Assembly (NCBI RefSeq): GCF_001458735.1
Contig: NZ_CZQA01000014.1
Coordinates: 1 to 64,000 of the forward strand
Direction of reading: 5' to 3'
Origin: Candidatus Nitrospira nitrosa
Lineage (GTDB): Bacteria; Nitrospirota; Nitrospiria; Nitrospirales; Nitrospiraceae
DNA: 64,000 bases
Shown here one piece after another: positions 53,380 through 62,063 of this stretch; position 1 is the first letter of the stretch; every line of letters begins with the position of its first letter. Both the position numbers and the translations under genes were made by a program. The notes below the pieces were generated by a model that was given only the letters and a program-made list of their open reading frames with translations, ran no database searches and had not been told where the DNA came from.

Positions 53380-55995
53380 CTATTCGTCCCTCAGGCCCTC
53401 CACAACCGGTTGCCGCGCGGCCCATCGGGCCGGAAAATAGCCGGCTACCAATGTTGCCAATACGGCAAGTGCCACGGCTTGAAGGAGCGAGCCGATCGGA
53501 ATGATCATTTGAATGGTCCATCCAAACGACTGCTTATTGATCACTTTGATCAGCAACAACGACAGTAGACCTCCTCCAATAAGTCCCAGCACAATCCCTA
53601 TCGCACCAAGATAGATGGCCTCCCAGAGTACCAGCTGTTGAATCTGCCCCGGGCTGCCACCGATGGCCCGGAGAGTGGCGAACTCCCGACGTCGTTCGAG
53701 CACGGAGGTAATGAGTGTGTTGACGATCCCCAGCATCGCAATGACGACGGCGATAGCCTCTAAGACATAGGTCAGGAGAAAGGTCCGATCGAAAATCTCA
53801 AGGATTTCTTTCCGCAGTTCGGTATTACTGATGACTAATGGGGGAAGTCCTCCTTTGGTCACAACGCTCAATTGTTCGCCGATCCTGGCTCGTACACGAT
53901 CCAGACTGGCTCGCTCGCGCAGATATACAGGAAAGACGGTCACGAACTCGTCGTGCCACAGGGACTGATAGAGGGCTCGATCCATGAGGAGCTTACCCCC
54001 GTCCGTTGAATAGTCATAAAACACTGCGACAATAGGAAACTGCCTCACCCCACTTGGCGTCATGATGTCAAGGGAGGACCCTTCCCGCACACCCAAGCGA
54101 TCGGCCAACACTTCGGAAACGAGCAAGCCACCGATCTCAGCCGCTCGATTGAGCTGTTCTGACGAATCACCGTTTCGGACCAGATACTGGCTCCACTGCG
54201 CATGTAAGCGCAAATCTCTCGAAACAACGGCCACCCGATGGCCTTGTAGCGTAATACGTACATCGCGGTAGGTATCTACTGCCGCCACCTCAGGAATCGA
54301 GGATAGTATGGTCGTCCACGCCGGCGGCAGGCTCCGCCCGATGGTCCCGATCTCCGTACCTCGCAACCAGAGTGACGGCGCCACGACCACATCGGCTAAA
54401 ACCGTATCGGCAACCCAGACCTCCACGGTATGCCGAAAGCTGCGCACCATCACCAGCACCCCGATCATAATCGCCAGCCCCACCATAAACGCTGAGACCG
54501 TAACACCGTTTCGACCGGGATTTCTCGACGCGTGCTCCACCGCAATCGTTCTCATCACCCCTGGCAATCCGGTTATTGGACCGATCGATCGATGATGATG
54601 CGTTCCTCTCGTGACACATAATGGAGCCAGACAAGCCAACCCAGCTAAGAGACAGAGCGTGGCCATGTAGCCCAAGACCGGAACCCCTTGAATCGGCCCT
54701 GGCCAGCTCAGGAATCCTGCCAGGCCAAGCAGTGCACATCCCATGAGAGCGAGACGGCCCACTCGCAACTGCTGACTCGCTTCATAATCTCCCGGAGCAA
54801 GAGCACGAACGGTCGCCGTCCGGCTGGCATCCACACTGGGGCCGATTGCTCCGATCATGGACACCACACAACCGATGAGCACGCCTTCCACCCCCATCGT
54901 GAACCATGGTCCGGCCCATAATGATTCTGATCCACCGGCACTCACCGGAACGTAGAGATCTGAGATGGTTCGGCTCAGCAGTGCGATCAGCTGCTGCGCC
55001 AACACCATTCCCGCGATACTTCCGAGAACACCTCCCAAGATACCGAACAGCCCAGCCTCAATGAGAAACAACAGCGCCACCCGCCCTTGAGTCATCCCCA
55101 CCGCTCGATAGATACCAATTTCCCGCCGTCTTTGTGCAACGGCGAAGGCCATGGTGTTATAAATCAAAAACATCCCCACCAACAGGCCAACCCAGCTGAG
55201 CACCGTGAGATTCAAGCGGAACGCACTGATCATTTGCTCGACCTGACTCGTCCGGTTCACCGGTCGCTCGACCGTCACATGTGGCGGCAAGACCGTTCGT
55301 ACCTTCTCTGCCACCTCCTCAACAGACAGGTTTGGAGCGGTCACGAGATCAATCCGATCGACCAGACCAACCATGCCAAAAGTCACCTGAGCGGCAGCAA
55401 TATCCATGACCGCCAGACGCTCCCAGGACGAACGTTGATCGGATTCGCCGTGAAGAATTCCTGCGACTCGGCAACGACAGCTGCCGGTCCCAATGAGAAG
55501 ATGAACCTCATCCCCTACCGACAGGTTCCATTCGGTCGCTAGTTTTTCCCCCATAAACACCGAGTATGGATGGATCATGTCAAGCATCTGGCGTTCGGTA
55601 GTCGGCTGACTCACACGAAACCCTCTCGTATTGAATTCAGCCAAGAGATCCAGACCAAGCACTTGAATCGCCTGTTCAGGTTGATCCCTTCTTATTCGAA
55701 CGGCGGTTTGAAGAATTACGGGAGATACTGTGGTCACGCCGGGAACAGTACGTAGGTGCGTGATCAGTCGCTCATCAAGACCTGCCTCACCTCCTGCCAC
55801 CTCCAAGGTGGTTGGACCGGCCACGGTCAGCACCGCTTGCTCAAATGAGCTCAGCACATCCACATTGGCCGTACGCACGGCCACGGATGCTGAAACCCCA
55901 AGGGCCACACCGCCGATCGTTAGTGCGGTCCGCAATGGCCATTGTCGCAGGTGGGAGAGAAGAATCAGAAGAACGACTTTAATAAAGGACAGCAT
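53380..55995 (-). CDS. ABC transporter permease with two FtsX domains
   Basis: This 871-aa inner-membrane protein has ten or so membrane helices arranged as two FtsX/MacB-type units. The signature loops are MAFAVAQRRREIGIYRAVGM with TQGRVALLFLIEAGLFG in the first, and ITSVLERRREFATLRAIGGS with PGQIQQLVLWEAIYLGA in the second. Permeases of this layout act in lipoprotein release or export of other hydrophobic or enzyme cargo. Its likely ATPase is the gene at 57362-58063, now separated by pyrD and a LuxR-type gene. The ATG at 55995 is just before the first helix; no strong ribosome binding site is present. Confidence 0.88.
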   Translation of the reverse strand: MLSFIKVVLLILLSHLRQWPLRTALTIGGVALGVSASVAVRTANVDVLSSFEQAVLTVAGPTTLEVAGGEAGLDERLITHLRTVPGVTTVSPVILQTAVRIRRDQPEQAIQVLGLDLLAEFNTRGFRVSQPTTERQMLDMIHPYSVFMGEKLATEWNLSVGDEVHLLIGTGSCRCRVAGILHGESDQRSSWERLAVMDIAAAQVTFGMVGLVDRIDLVTAPNLSVEEVAEKVRTVLPPHVTVERPVNRTSQVEQMISAFRLNLTVLSWVGLLVGMFLIYNTMAFAVAQRRREIGIYRAVGMTQGRVALLFLIEAGLFGILGGVLGSIAGMVLAQQLIALLSRTISDLYVPVSAGGSESLWAGPWFTMGVEGVLIGCVVSMIGAIGPSVDASRTATVRALAPGDYEASQQLRVGRLALMGCALLGLAGFLSWPGPIQGVPVLGYMATLCLLAGLACLAPLCVTRGTHHHRSIGPITGLPGVMRTIAVEHASRNPGRNGVTVSAFMVGLAIMIGVLVMVRSFRHTVEVWVADTVLADVVVAPSLWLRGTEIGTIGRSLPPAWTTILSSIPEVAAVDTYRDVRITLQGHRVAVVSRDLRLHAQWSQYLVRNGDSSEQLNRAAEIGGLLVSEVLADRLGVREGSSLDIMTPSGVRQFPIVAVFYDYSTDGGKLLMDRALYQSLWHDEFVTVFPVYLRERASLDRVRARIGEQLSVVTKGGLPPLVISNTELRKEILEIFDRTFLLTYVLEAIAVVIAMLGIVNTLITSVLERRREFATLRAIGGSPGQIQQLVLWEAIYLGAIGIVLGLIGGGLLSLLLIKVINKQSFGWTIQMIIPIGSLLQAVALAVLATLVAGYFPARWAARQPVVEGLRDE

Positions 55996-56149
55996 GAAGG
56001 TAGAAGAAGCGGAACCGCGAGGGACACACACCAGAGACTGATTATCCGAAGCTGACAGTCCCAACCTGTTTCTGCAAATTCTTTGAGTTTCGTTTACACG
56101 CTGAGGACCGTTTGCTAGACTGACGCGTACTTATACAGAAGGAGCACCA

Positions 56150-56437
56150 ATGGCAAGACACTCTCGCACAGCAGCAAAAGCATCCAAACATCTCGTACGA
56201 ACCACCCGCCCCCCTAAGTCTGCAGTGTCCATCACCCCCAGGCAACGTGAAATCTTGAGACTCGTCGCACTCGGCCATACAAATCGCGAAATCGCCGGAT
56301 CGTTGGGGATCAGTGTCAGGACGGTTGAGGTCCACCGCTTCAACTTGATGCGGCGGCTGAACGTTCGCAACGTGGCCCAGCTGCTACGCCAAGCATTGCA
56401 GCAAAATCTCTTGCCGCGCAACTTCGGCACCAAATGA
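56150..56437 (+). CDS. stand-alone LuxR-type HTH regulator
   Basis: The 95-aa product is a basic N-terminal tail followed by a GerE/LuxR helix-turn-helix: SITPRQREILRLVALGHTNR with EIAGSLGISVRTVEVHRFNLMRRLNV. It has no receiver or ligand domain, so it would be controlled by its amount or by partners. AAGGAG precedes the ATG. It lies between the permease and pyrD on the opposite strand and ends 1 bp before the pyrD stop. Confidence 0.88.
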   Translation: MARHSRTAAKASKHLVRTTRPPKSAVSITPRQREILRLVALGHTNREIAGSLGISVRTVEVHRFNLMRRLNVRNVAQLLRQALQQNLLPRNFGTK

Positions 56438-56438
56438 G

Positions 56439-57365
56439 CTAGAGTTCCTTGAGACGTCCGCGGCACTCCTGAATCGATCGGTATCCCTTTCGGGTTAATA
56501 CCGCCCCGAGTTCTGCCTCTAAACGACGGAAGGCGCCCAACCCCTCCTCCACCAATACTGTTCCAACCTGCACCGCTGACGCTCCACAGAGAATATGTTC
56601 AAACGCATCACCGCCATCCATCACTCCACCCGTGCCAATGATGGGCATCTTCTCTCCAAAGATCTTATAGAAGGCACGGACGTTCGCCAAAGCCACGGGT
56701 TTGATCAGGCGTCCGCCTAATCCACCAAATCCACCTTTCGGCTTGATCACGACCGTTTCCCGCTCCGAATCAACCACGAGTCCATTGCCGACTGAATTGA
56801 TCAGGTTCAGAAAGTCCACGCCACATCGCCCTAGCATGGTGCCCATCGCATGATGATGGGCTGGATCAAAGTAGGGCGGCAGCTTGACCCCCATGGGAAC
56901 GGTGATTTTTGGACGCACCTTTTTGAGTACTCGCTCAGAGGCGTCCGGGTCATACCCGATCTGCGGCTTCCCAGGGATGTTGGGACAGGATAAATTTACC
57001 TCAATAAGATCCGGTTGTGCGGCATTGATTGTTTCCGCAATCGTCGGAAAATCGTCCTCCGTCAGTCCGGCTACACTGGCAATGACGGGCTTGCCAAATC
57101 GTTTGAGCTGCGGAATTAATTCAGCATATGCTCGATAGCCAAGATTCGGCAGTCCCATGGAGTTGATAGAGCCTCCCGGAAACCCATAATACCTCGGCTC
57201 TGGATTCCCTTGACGCGGCTCAATCGTCATCGATTTTGTGACGATCGCCCCTGCGGTGGACCCTCCGAGGGCCTCCAATTCTTCTCGCGTCACACAAAGC
57301 GCACCAGCTGCATTCATAAAACAGCTGGGGAACATCACGCCTGCAATCGTCGTCGAGAGGTTCAT
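56439..57365 (-). CDS. pyrD: dihydroorotate dehydrogenase, class 1-like
   Basis: This 308-aa FMN enzyme oxidises dihydroorotate to orotate in pyrimidine synthesis. Class 1 signs are MNAAGALCVTREELEALG, INSMGLPNLG, VIASVAG, the catalytic cysteine in IEVNLSCPNIPGKPQ, and PIIGTGGVMDGGDAFEHILC with ASAVQVGT. The soluble class 1A form uses fumarate, class 1B needs PyrK; no pyrK is near. The ATG at 57365 overlaps the ABC ATPase stop as ATGA, so it is translationally coupled to that gene. Confidence 0.92.
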   Translation of the reverse strand: MNLSTTIAGVMFPSCFMNAAGALCVTREELEALGGSTAGAIVTKSMTIEPRQGNPEPRYYGFPGGSINSMGLPNLGYRAYAELIPQLKRFGKPVIASVAGLTEDDFPTIAETINAAQPDLIEVNLSCPNIPGKPQIGYDPDASERVLKKVRPKITVPMGVKLPPYFDPAHHHAMGTMLGRCGVDFLNLINSVGNGLVVDSERETVVIKPKGGFGGLGGRLIKPVALANVRAFYKIFGEKMPIIGTGGVMDGGDAFEHILCGASAVQVGTVLVEEGLGAFRRLEAELGAVLTRKGYRSIQECRGRLKEL

Positions 57366-58063
57366 GATGGGCAAACCGAATGAGTAACAGGGGTCGTGCG
57401 TGAAACCAGTCTACCGTCACGCATCGCCCACGTATAGTCAGCCGCGAACGCAGCCTGTGTGCTATGAGTCACCAACAGCACCGTCTGTCCCCCAGACTGG
57501 GCGAGCCCACGGATCAGTGTCATGATCTCTGCACCTTGATGCGAATCCACGTTGCCGGTCGGTTCATCAGCCAACAGAAGCCGTGGTTGGTGGACTAATG
57601 CCCGCGCAATCGCCACTCGTTGCTGCTCGCCACCCGAGAGCTCACCTGGACGATGGCGGCGCCGATGACTCATGCCAACCTGATGCAACAGATCATCGAC
57701 CCGTGCAGCAATATCACGTCCTTGGTCTCCCCGCAACATCAACGGGAGTGCGATATTCTCTTCCGCCGTCAGTCCATGAACAAGATGGAAGGCTTGAAAC
57801 ACAATCCCGATTGTTTCACGCCGCATCGTCGTCCAGTCCTGACTGTTCAGCGTGCTCGTGGACCGTCCATCAATCACAACTTCACCAGAAGTGGGGTGAT
57901 CCAGCCCAGCGACAAGATTGAGAAGGGTACTTTTCCCACACCCACTAGGACCGACAAACGCACAGAATTCGCCCTGCCGAATTTCAAGATCCACATCGTG
58001 CAAGGCGGTCACCATGGCCTCACCGCGCGAGTAAGTCTTGGAAAGCCGTCTGATCGTAACCAC
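57362..58063 (-). CDS. ABC transporter ATP-binding protein (LolD/MacB-like)
   Basis: This 233-aa ATPase has Walker [10 protein letters not shown], the signature [15 protein letters not shown], Walker [11 protein letters not shown] and the switch His in LVTHSTQ. The family energises FtsX-type permeases, so the 871-aa permease at 53380 is the natural partner even though pyrD lies between them. It is the first gene of the unit ATPase-pyrD, with permease transcription probably continuing or separate. Confidence 0.92.
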   Translation of the reverse strand: MVTIRRLSKTYSRGEAMVTALHDVDLEIRQGEFCAFVGPSGCGKSTLLNLVAGLDHPTSGEVVIDGRSTSTLNSQDWTTMRRETIGIVFQAFHLVHGLTAEENIALPLMLRGDQGRDIAARVDDLLHQVGMSHRRRHRPGELSGGEQQRVAIARALVHQPRLLLADEPTGNVDSHQGAEIMTLIRGLAQSGGQTVLLVTHSTQAAFAADYTWAMRDGRLVSRTTPVTHSVCPS

Positions 58064-58208
58064 CGACTCCGAATGCTCCTGAACGACGTGGTCCTAGATC
58101 CTCTGAAACCCGTACTCCTATAACACACCCCTTCGGAACAGGACAACCTTGACAGGAGCTGCCGCTTCGCCATAATGAAACAAGCGCAAGGATTCATCTC
58201 TGTCTGCC

Positions 58209-59012
58209 ATGGCTGCCTTTCCTCTGCTCCCAACATTCCTACGTCGTGTCACACGCTTTTTCTTCCCAATTCAGTGTGTCGTGTGTGGTGCACCCTTGGC
58301 AGATGACCTGATCCCTCATTTTTGTACCGGCTGCTGGAGCGCGCTTCAGCCGATGCCCCCAGCTCGATGTGCACGATGTGATCGACCGTTTGCTTCTGCA
58401 TTGGCGACTGCCTATAGCCCGCAGCACCTGTGCTACGCCTGCGTTGAACGTCCACCTTCCTACACACGAGCCTGGACACTATATCCCTACACCCCTCCCC
58501 TCCAAGATGCGATCCGCCTGTTGAAGTACCAGGGCAAGGTGTCCCTCGTGACACCCCTTGCCAACTTGATGCTCACCACACTTCCACAGCTGGATACCAT
58601 CGACATGATCATCCCAGTTCCATTGCACCACGCGCGGCTCTGCCAGCGAGAGTTCAATCAGGCACTGCTGCTGGCCGATCAGATCGGACGGCATCTGAAT
58701 ATTTCCATTTCGTACACCAATCTGGTCCGTACCACTTCCACCGCGCCTCAGACCTCTCTCTCCCGCAAAAGCCGGCTCAAAAACCTTCGCCACGCATTTG
58801 CGGTACGGCATCCTACTCAGCTCATGAACAAACGTATTTTATTGATTGACGATGTCTTCACAACCGGCACGACTGTCAACGAATGTGCCAGGACTCTGCG
58901 CCGATCCGGTTCAGCCGACGTCTTCGTCCTCACCTTGGCACGAACCATCGACCAGAATCTGATCCCTGATCGCACGCACTCTCCAGCATTCTATCCATTT
59001 TCAAGTCATTGA
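58209..59012 (+). CDS. ComF-family phosphoribosyltransferase-like protein
   Basis: The 267-aa product has an N-terminal zinc-ribbon-like part (PIQCVVCGAPLADDLIPHFC, CARCDRPF, CYACVERPP) and a C-terminal PRTase domain with the PRPP loop RILLIDDVFTTGTTV and the helix LKNLRHAFAV. ComF proteins help natural transformation in some bacteria, and double-strand break handling has been proposed. GC and codon use match the neighbours. It is followed 12 bp later by an FmdB-type gene. Confidence 0.92.
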   Translation: MAAFPLLPTFLRRVTRFFFPIQCVVCGAPLADDLIPHFCTGCWSALQPMPPARCARCDRPFASALATAYSPQHLCYACVERPPSYTRAWTLYPYTPPLQDAIRLLKYQGKVSLVTPLANLMLTTLPQLDTIDMIIPVPLHHARLCQREFNQALLLADQIGRHLNISISYTNLVRTTSTAPQTSLSRKSRLKNLRHAFAVRHPTQLMNKRILLIDDVFTTGTTVNECARTLRRSGSADVFVLTLARTIDQNLIPDRTHSPAFYPFSSH

Positions 59013-59024
59013 AAGGTCAACTTC

Positions 59025-59366
59025 ATGCCCATCTATGAGTACCTGTGCCAGGACTGCACGAAGCGCAATGCGATCCTGATATTGAACCCCCAGCGAGTCG
59101 ATCCGGTGCAATGCCGTCACTGTGGAAGCTTAAGGATGAATCGCCTCCTCTCACGATTTTCCGCTCCCAAGTCGGAGGAGGCCAGGCTCGAGTCACTTGC
59201 CGATCCCACCACCCTCGGTGGACTCGATGAATCTGATCCCCGGAGTGTCGCCCGACTCATGAAGAAAATGGGACAGGAGTTGGGTGAAGACGTCAGTGAC
59301 GTCGAAGCCATGTTGGACGAACCAGGTAGAGACGACTCAAGCGTCGACCACGCCGACGACATCTAA
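59025..59366 (+). CDS. FmdB-family zinc-ribbon protein
   Basis: This 113-aa protein begins MPIYEYLCQDCTKRNAIL and has a second pair CRHCGS, the FmdB/CxxC-CxxC regulatory zinc ribbon. The C-terminal half is acidic and helical (RSVARLMKKMGQELGEDVSD). FmdB-type proteins are small and poorly understood; a role in regulation is presumed. It appears to be in an operon with comF. Confidence 0.88.
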   Translation: MPIYEYLCQDCTKRNAILILNPQRVDPVQCRHCGSLRMNRLLSRFSAPKSEEARLESLADPTTLGGLDESDPRSVARLMKKMGQELGEDVSDVEAMLDEPGRDDSSVDHADDI

Positions 59367-59388
59367 GATGTTTCTCATATATTTTCAC

Positions 59389-59416
59389 TTGACTTTCTTA
59401 CAACGACCTCTAGAAT
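59389..59416 (+). promoter_or_regulatory. candidate sigma-70 promoter of the HTH-mraZ-rusA operon
   Basis: TTGACT at 59389-59394 and TAGAAT at 59411-59416 are spaced by 16 bp, 55 bp upstream of the HTH gene. GTGGGGGTGG follows at about 59428; MraZ binds G-rich direct repeats in its own promoter, so this could be a regulatory site, but the match is loose. Confidence 0.55.
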
Positions 59417-59470
59417 ACCTCCATAGTGGGGGTGGTATGTAGCATGGAAGCTCTATGACGAAGTGGAGTA

Positions 59471-59677
59471 ATGAGCAAGACTCCCAAGAGCGAGCTGATG
59501 ACAGCCATGAAAACCTACCGCTTCCTCAAGATTCCACAGGATACGCTCTATCGGTATCTTCAGCGCCGATCCATCCCTGGATCTATGCTTGGCATCGATT
59601 GGCGATTCGTTCGTTCGGATCTCGAACGGTGGATCCAAGACACCCAACTCCAGATATCCGGGCAATTCCTAAACTAA
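59471..59677 (+). CDS. small HTH (excisionase/MerR-like) DNA-binding protein
   Basis: This 68-aa protein reads MKTYRFLKIPQDTLYRYLQR and RSIPGSMLGIDWRFVRSDLE then RWIQDTQ, the winged-helix pattern of HTH_17/excisionase-like proteins (recognition helix, wing with G.W, and a final R.DLERW helix). It ends 6 bp before mraZ and is likely co-transcribed with it. Its target is unknown. Confidence 0.78.
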   Translation: MSKTPKSELMTAMKTYRFLKIPQDTLYRYLQRRSIPGSMLGIDWRFVRSDLERWIQDTQLQISGQFLN

Positions 59678-59683
59678 GGGATT

Positions 59684-60127
59684 ATGATGTTCGCCGGTGA
59701 ATATCTTTGCAAAGTGGATGAAAAAGGGAGATTTATCGTCCCCTCTCCGATCCGCGAGCAGATTGAAGCCGAGGGCCAAGCCGTGATGTTCTTGAAAGGC
59801 CCCGAACAGTCACTCCTGATCTATTCGATGAAGGAATGGGAGAAGGTTCTGGACCGAACAAAGTCGTCCTTGGATGAAGACCAAAGTCGGCTGTTCATGC
59901 ACTTCGTCGTCTCGGAAGCCGGCTCATCGGATATCGATAAGACCGGACGGATCCTGATTCCTGGCCGTTTACGCAAACTGGTCCCGGTGGATGAGGACCA
60001 GGAGATCATATTGGTTGGACTCTATCACCGCATGGAACTGTGGAATCCAAGTGACTGGCGTCGTTATATTGCCCGTACGGAAGATCGGTATGAACAGAAT
60101 ATGGCCAAGATCGTAAACCTGCTCTAA
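59684..60127 (+). CDS. mraZ: transcriptional regulator MraZ
   Basis: This 147-aa AbrB/SpoVT-fold protein has the two MraZ halves: FAGEYLCKVDEKGRFIVPSP and SDIDKTGRILIPGRLRKLVPVDEDQEIILVG with LWNPSDWRRY. In most bacteria mraZ opens the division and cell wall (dcw) cluster, followed by mraW (rsmH); here the next gene is a RusA-type nuclease. It may still repress its own operon through G-rich repeats. Both ATGs at 59684 and 59687 are possible. Confidence 0.95.
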   Translation: MMFAGEYLCKVDEKGRFIVPSPIREQIEAEGQAVMFLKGPEQSLLIYSMKEWEKVLDRTKSSLDEDQSRLFMHFVVSEAGSSDIDKTGRILIPGRLRKLVPVDEDQEIILVGLYHRMELWNPSDWRRYIARTEDRYEQNMAKIVNLL

Positions 60128-60325
60128 GTCAGCCGCATGCCATCACGCCATCGACGAGGCATTGCATTCTCTTCCCGCATCTCCCTCGCAAAAACAATCC
60201 AATCTCAAGGAGCACGATCTCGACTACGGTTCATCGCCTCCGTTTCCCTGAAGACCTCTCCCCGTTCCCTCAAGTCCCTTCGGTCAAATACCAACGCTAC
60301 TGATAACGCCCAATCCCATCCAGCG

Positions 60326-60733
60326 ATGGTCACCGCAGACAGCCTAACGATTACGTTGCCAGTTCCTCCTAGCATCAACCATCAATATGCCACGGTGAAC
60401 GGACGTCGATTGCTCTCAGCGACCGGTCGCTCATACAAAGCGCAGGTCGGTCAGCAGGTGTGGGTGACCTTGGCTCAGTCACCTGAGGCGCCATCCTTTC
60501 GCGACCGCCTCCAATCCGGCCCACTTTCTCTGTCGATCCGGTTCTTTTTTGCCTCGGCATTGAAGCGGGATCTTGACGGAGGGCTGAAGATCGCCCAGGA
60601 CGCAATCTGTGAAGGTCTCGACGTCAATGACAATCGGATCATTGAAACTCATCTCTACAAGCACGTCGACAAAATCAACCCCCGCATTGAACTCTCCCTT
60701 TCCTGCTTATCACCTTCAACCCACGAGTCCTGA
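60326..60733 (+). CDS. RusA-family Holliday junction resolvase-like nuclease
   Basis: The 135-aa product has the RusA signature: LPVPPSINHQYATVNGRRLL, then the acidic site KRDLDGGLKIAQDAICEGLD with Asp82, Asp84, Lys88 and Asp92, and VNDNRI with Asp102. RusA dimers cut Holliday junctions and are usually carried by prophages. The frame is open 63 codons further upstream (to 60137), but that Ser/Arg-rich part is unlike RusA, so the ATG at 60326 is preferred. It follows mraZ in the same direction. Confidence 0.82.
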   Translation: MVTADSLTITLPVPPSINHQYATVNGRRLLSATGRSYKAQVGQQVWVTLAQSPEAPSFRDRLQSGPLSLSIRFFFASALKRDLDGGLKIAQDAICEGLDVNDNRIIETHLYKHVDKINPRIELSLSCLSPSTHES

Positions 60734-60840
60734 CAATAGACTTTCTCCTTCCCGCAGCTACAGTTCTGTCCATCTTCCGCCGATAGGTTAAGAAGCCATC
60801 GACTTCGGAACTTTCTCAAAGGCATTTTTTTATCCCGACC

Positions 60841-62025
60841 ATGCGCGTACCCATCAGCCAACTTCAGATCGGAATGTACGTCGCAGGTCTGGATCTCCCA
60901 TGGTTTCGCTCCCCCTTCCTTCGTCATTCCTTCAAGGTCGAACGACCAGCGCAAATCGAGAAGTTGCTCCGCGCCGGAGTCAAGACAGTGACTATCGATC
61001 TTGACCGGGGGATCAGCCCTCACCCTGAGCAAGATACGACAGACCGACAACCCCCGACACCCCACACCCCGGCGATTCAGGACAAAAAGCCGATCAAATC
61101 ACTTGCCCAACTTAACGAAGAATATGCACAAGCTGCGCTGGCAAAGCAGCAGTTGACACAGTCCGTTCAGACTGTCTTCACAAGGATTGCGAGTACCGGA
61201 ACGGTCAATGCGCAACAAGCAGCCGATGCCGTCCACGAGATCACGATTGTGACCAGAACGCTCACCCCCTCATCCGTCTTCATGGCCTTGAGCCAGAATC
61301 GAGCCGGTGATCCAATGCTGAGCCAGCATGCCCTCACAACCTGTACCTTGGCATTGATCCTGGGACAGACATTTCAGTTCAACCCATTGGAGCTGCAAGA
61401 ACTGGCCACGGCCGCGCTCCTGCATGACATCGGACTGCTGCAGATAGCCCCCGCACTCGTTCGTCATGCGCACGCCGACCAACGTCTTTCCCCTGCTCAA
61501 CAACGAGAGTTTGAGACTCATCCACGTATCGGCGTGAGAACATTGCAACAAGCAGGCAGCAGCGAGACGGCCATCCTCCATCTCATTGCCAACCATCATG
61601 CCTATCTCGATGACAGCGGGTATCCGAAAGAAGCTCGAGGGGAATTTACCTCGGACCGAACCAGAATTCTTATGATCGTTGATCGGTACGATGAACTGTT
61701 AAGTGGATTCGGCGGGGCCACACCGCTGCCTTCGCACCGGACGTTTCAGCGGCTCTACCAAGAAGCTCGACAGAATAAGCTCGATCAGCAGCTTCTATCA
61801 TCATTTATTGGGTTAGTGGGCATTTATCCGGTGCATAGCCAGGTACGGCTGAATACGAAGGAACGAGGCGTGGTAACGACGTTGAATCAAGAGACATTGC
61901 ACCAGCCGATCATCACCATCACTCATCAGCCAGAAGGCACGACCTATCCGGACCCGTTCACCGTCAATCTGGCGAATCAACCCGATGGGCCGCAGACTCG
62001 TGCCATAGAAGCGGTCATCACGTAA
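60841..62025 (+). CDS. HD-GYP-type protein with DUF3391 N-terminus
   Basis: This 394-aa protein has a DUF3391 N-terminus (VPISQLQIGMYVAGLDLPWF) and an HD-GYP domain: LLHDIGLL (His195, Asp196), THPRIG (His227), NHHAYLDDSGYP (His252, His253, and GYP at 260-262) and DRYDEL (Asp281). HD-GYP enzymes hydrolyse cyclic di-GMP. Here the usual Lys in HDxGK is Leu199 and the HHE glutamate is Ala254, so activity is uncertain; it may be weak or a binding-only protein. No receiver or GGDEF domain is present. Confidence 0.88.
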   Translation: MRVPISQLQIGMYVAGLDLPWFRSPFLRHSFKVERPAQIEKLLRAGVKTVTIDLDRGISPHPEQDTTDRQPPTPHTPAIQDKKPIKSLAQLNEEYAQAALAKQQLTQSVQTVFTRIASTGTVNAQQAADAVHEITIVTRTLTPSSVFMALSQNRAGDPMLSQHALTTCTLALILGQTFQFNPLELQELATAALLHDIGLLQIAPALVRHAHADQRLSPAQQREFETHPRIGVRTLQQAGSSETAILHLIANHHAYLDDSGYPKEARGEFTSDRTRILMIVDRYDELLSGFGGATPLPSHRTFQRLYQEARQNKLDQQLLSSFIGLVGIYPVHSQVRLNTKERGVVTTLNQETLHQPIITITHQPEGTTYPDPFTVNLANQPDGPQTRAIEAVIT

Positions 62026-62063
62026 TGAAGCTGACGAACAGCGCACGCGACCAACCAGCGTAC

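Noticed and set aside
60137-60325. N-terminal extension of the RusA-like protein
   Set aside because: The Ser/Arg-rich stretch matches no RusA feature; the ATG at 60326 gives normal family length.
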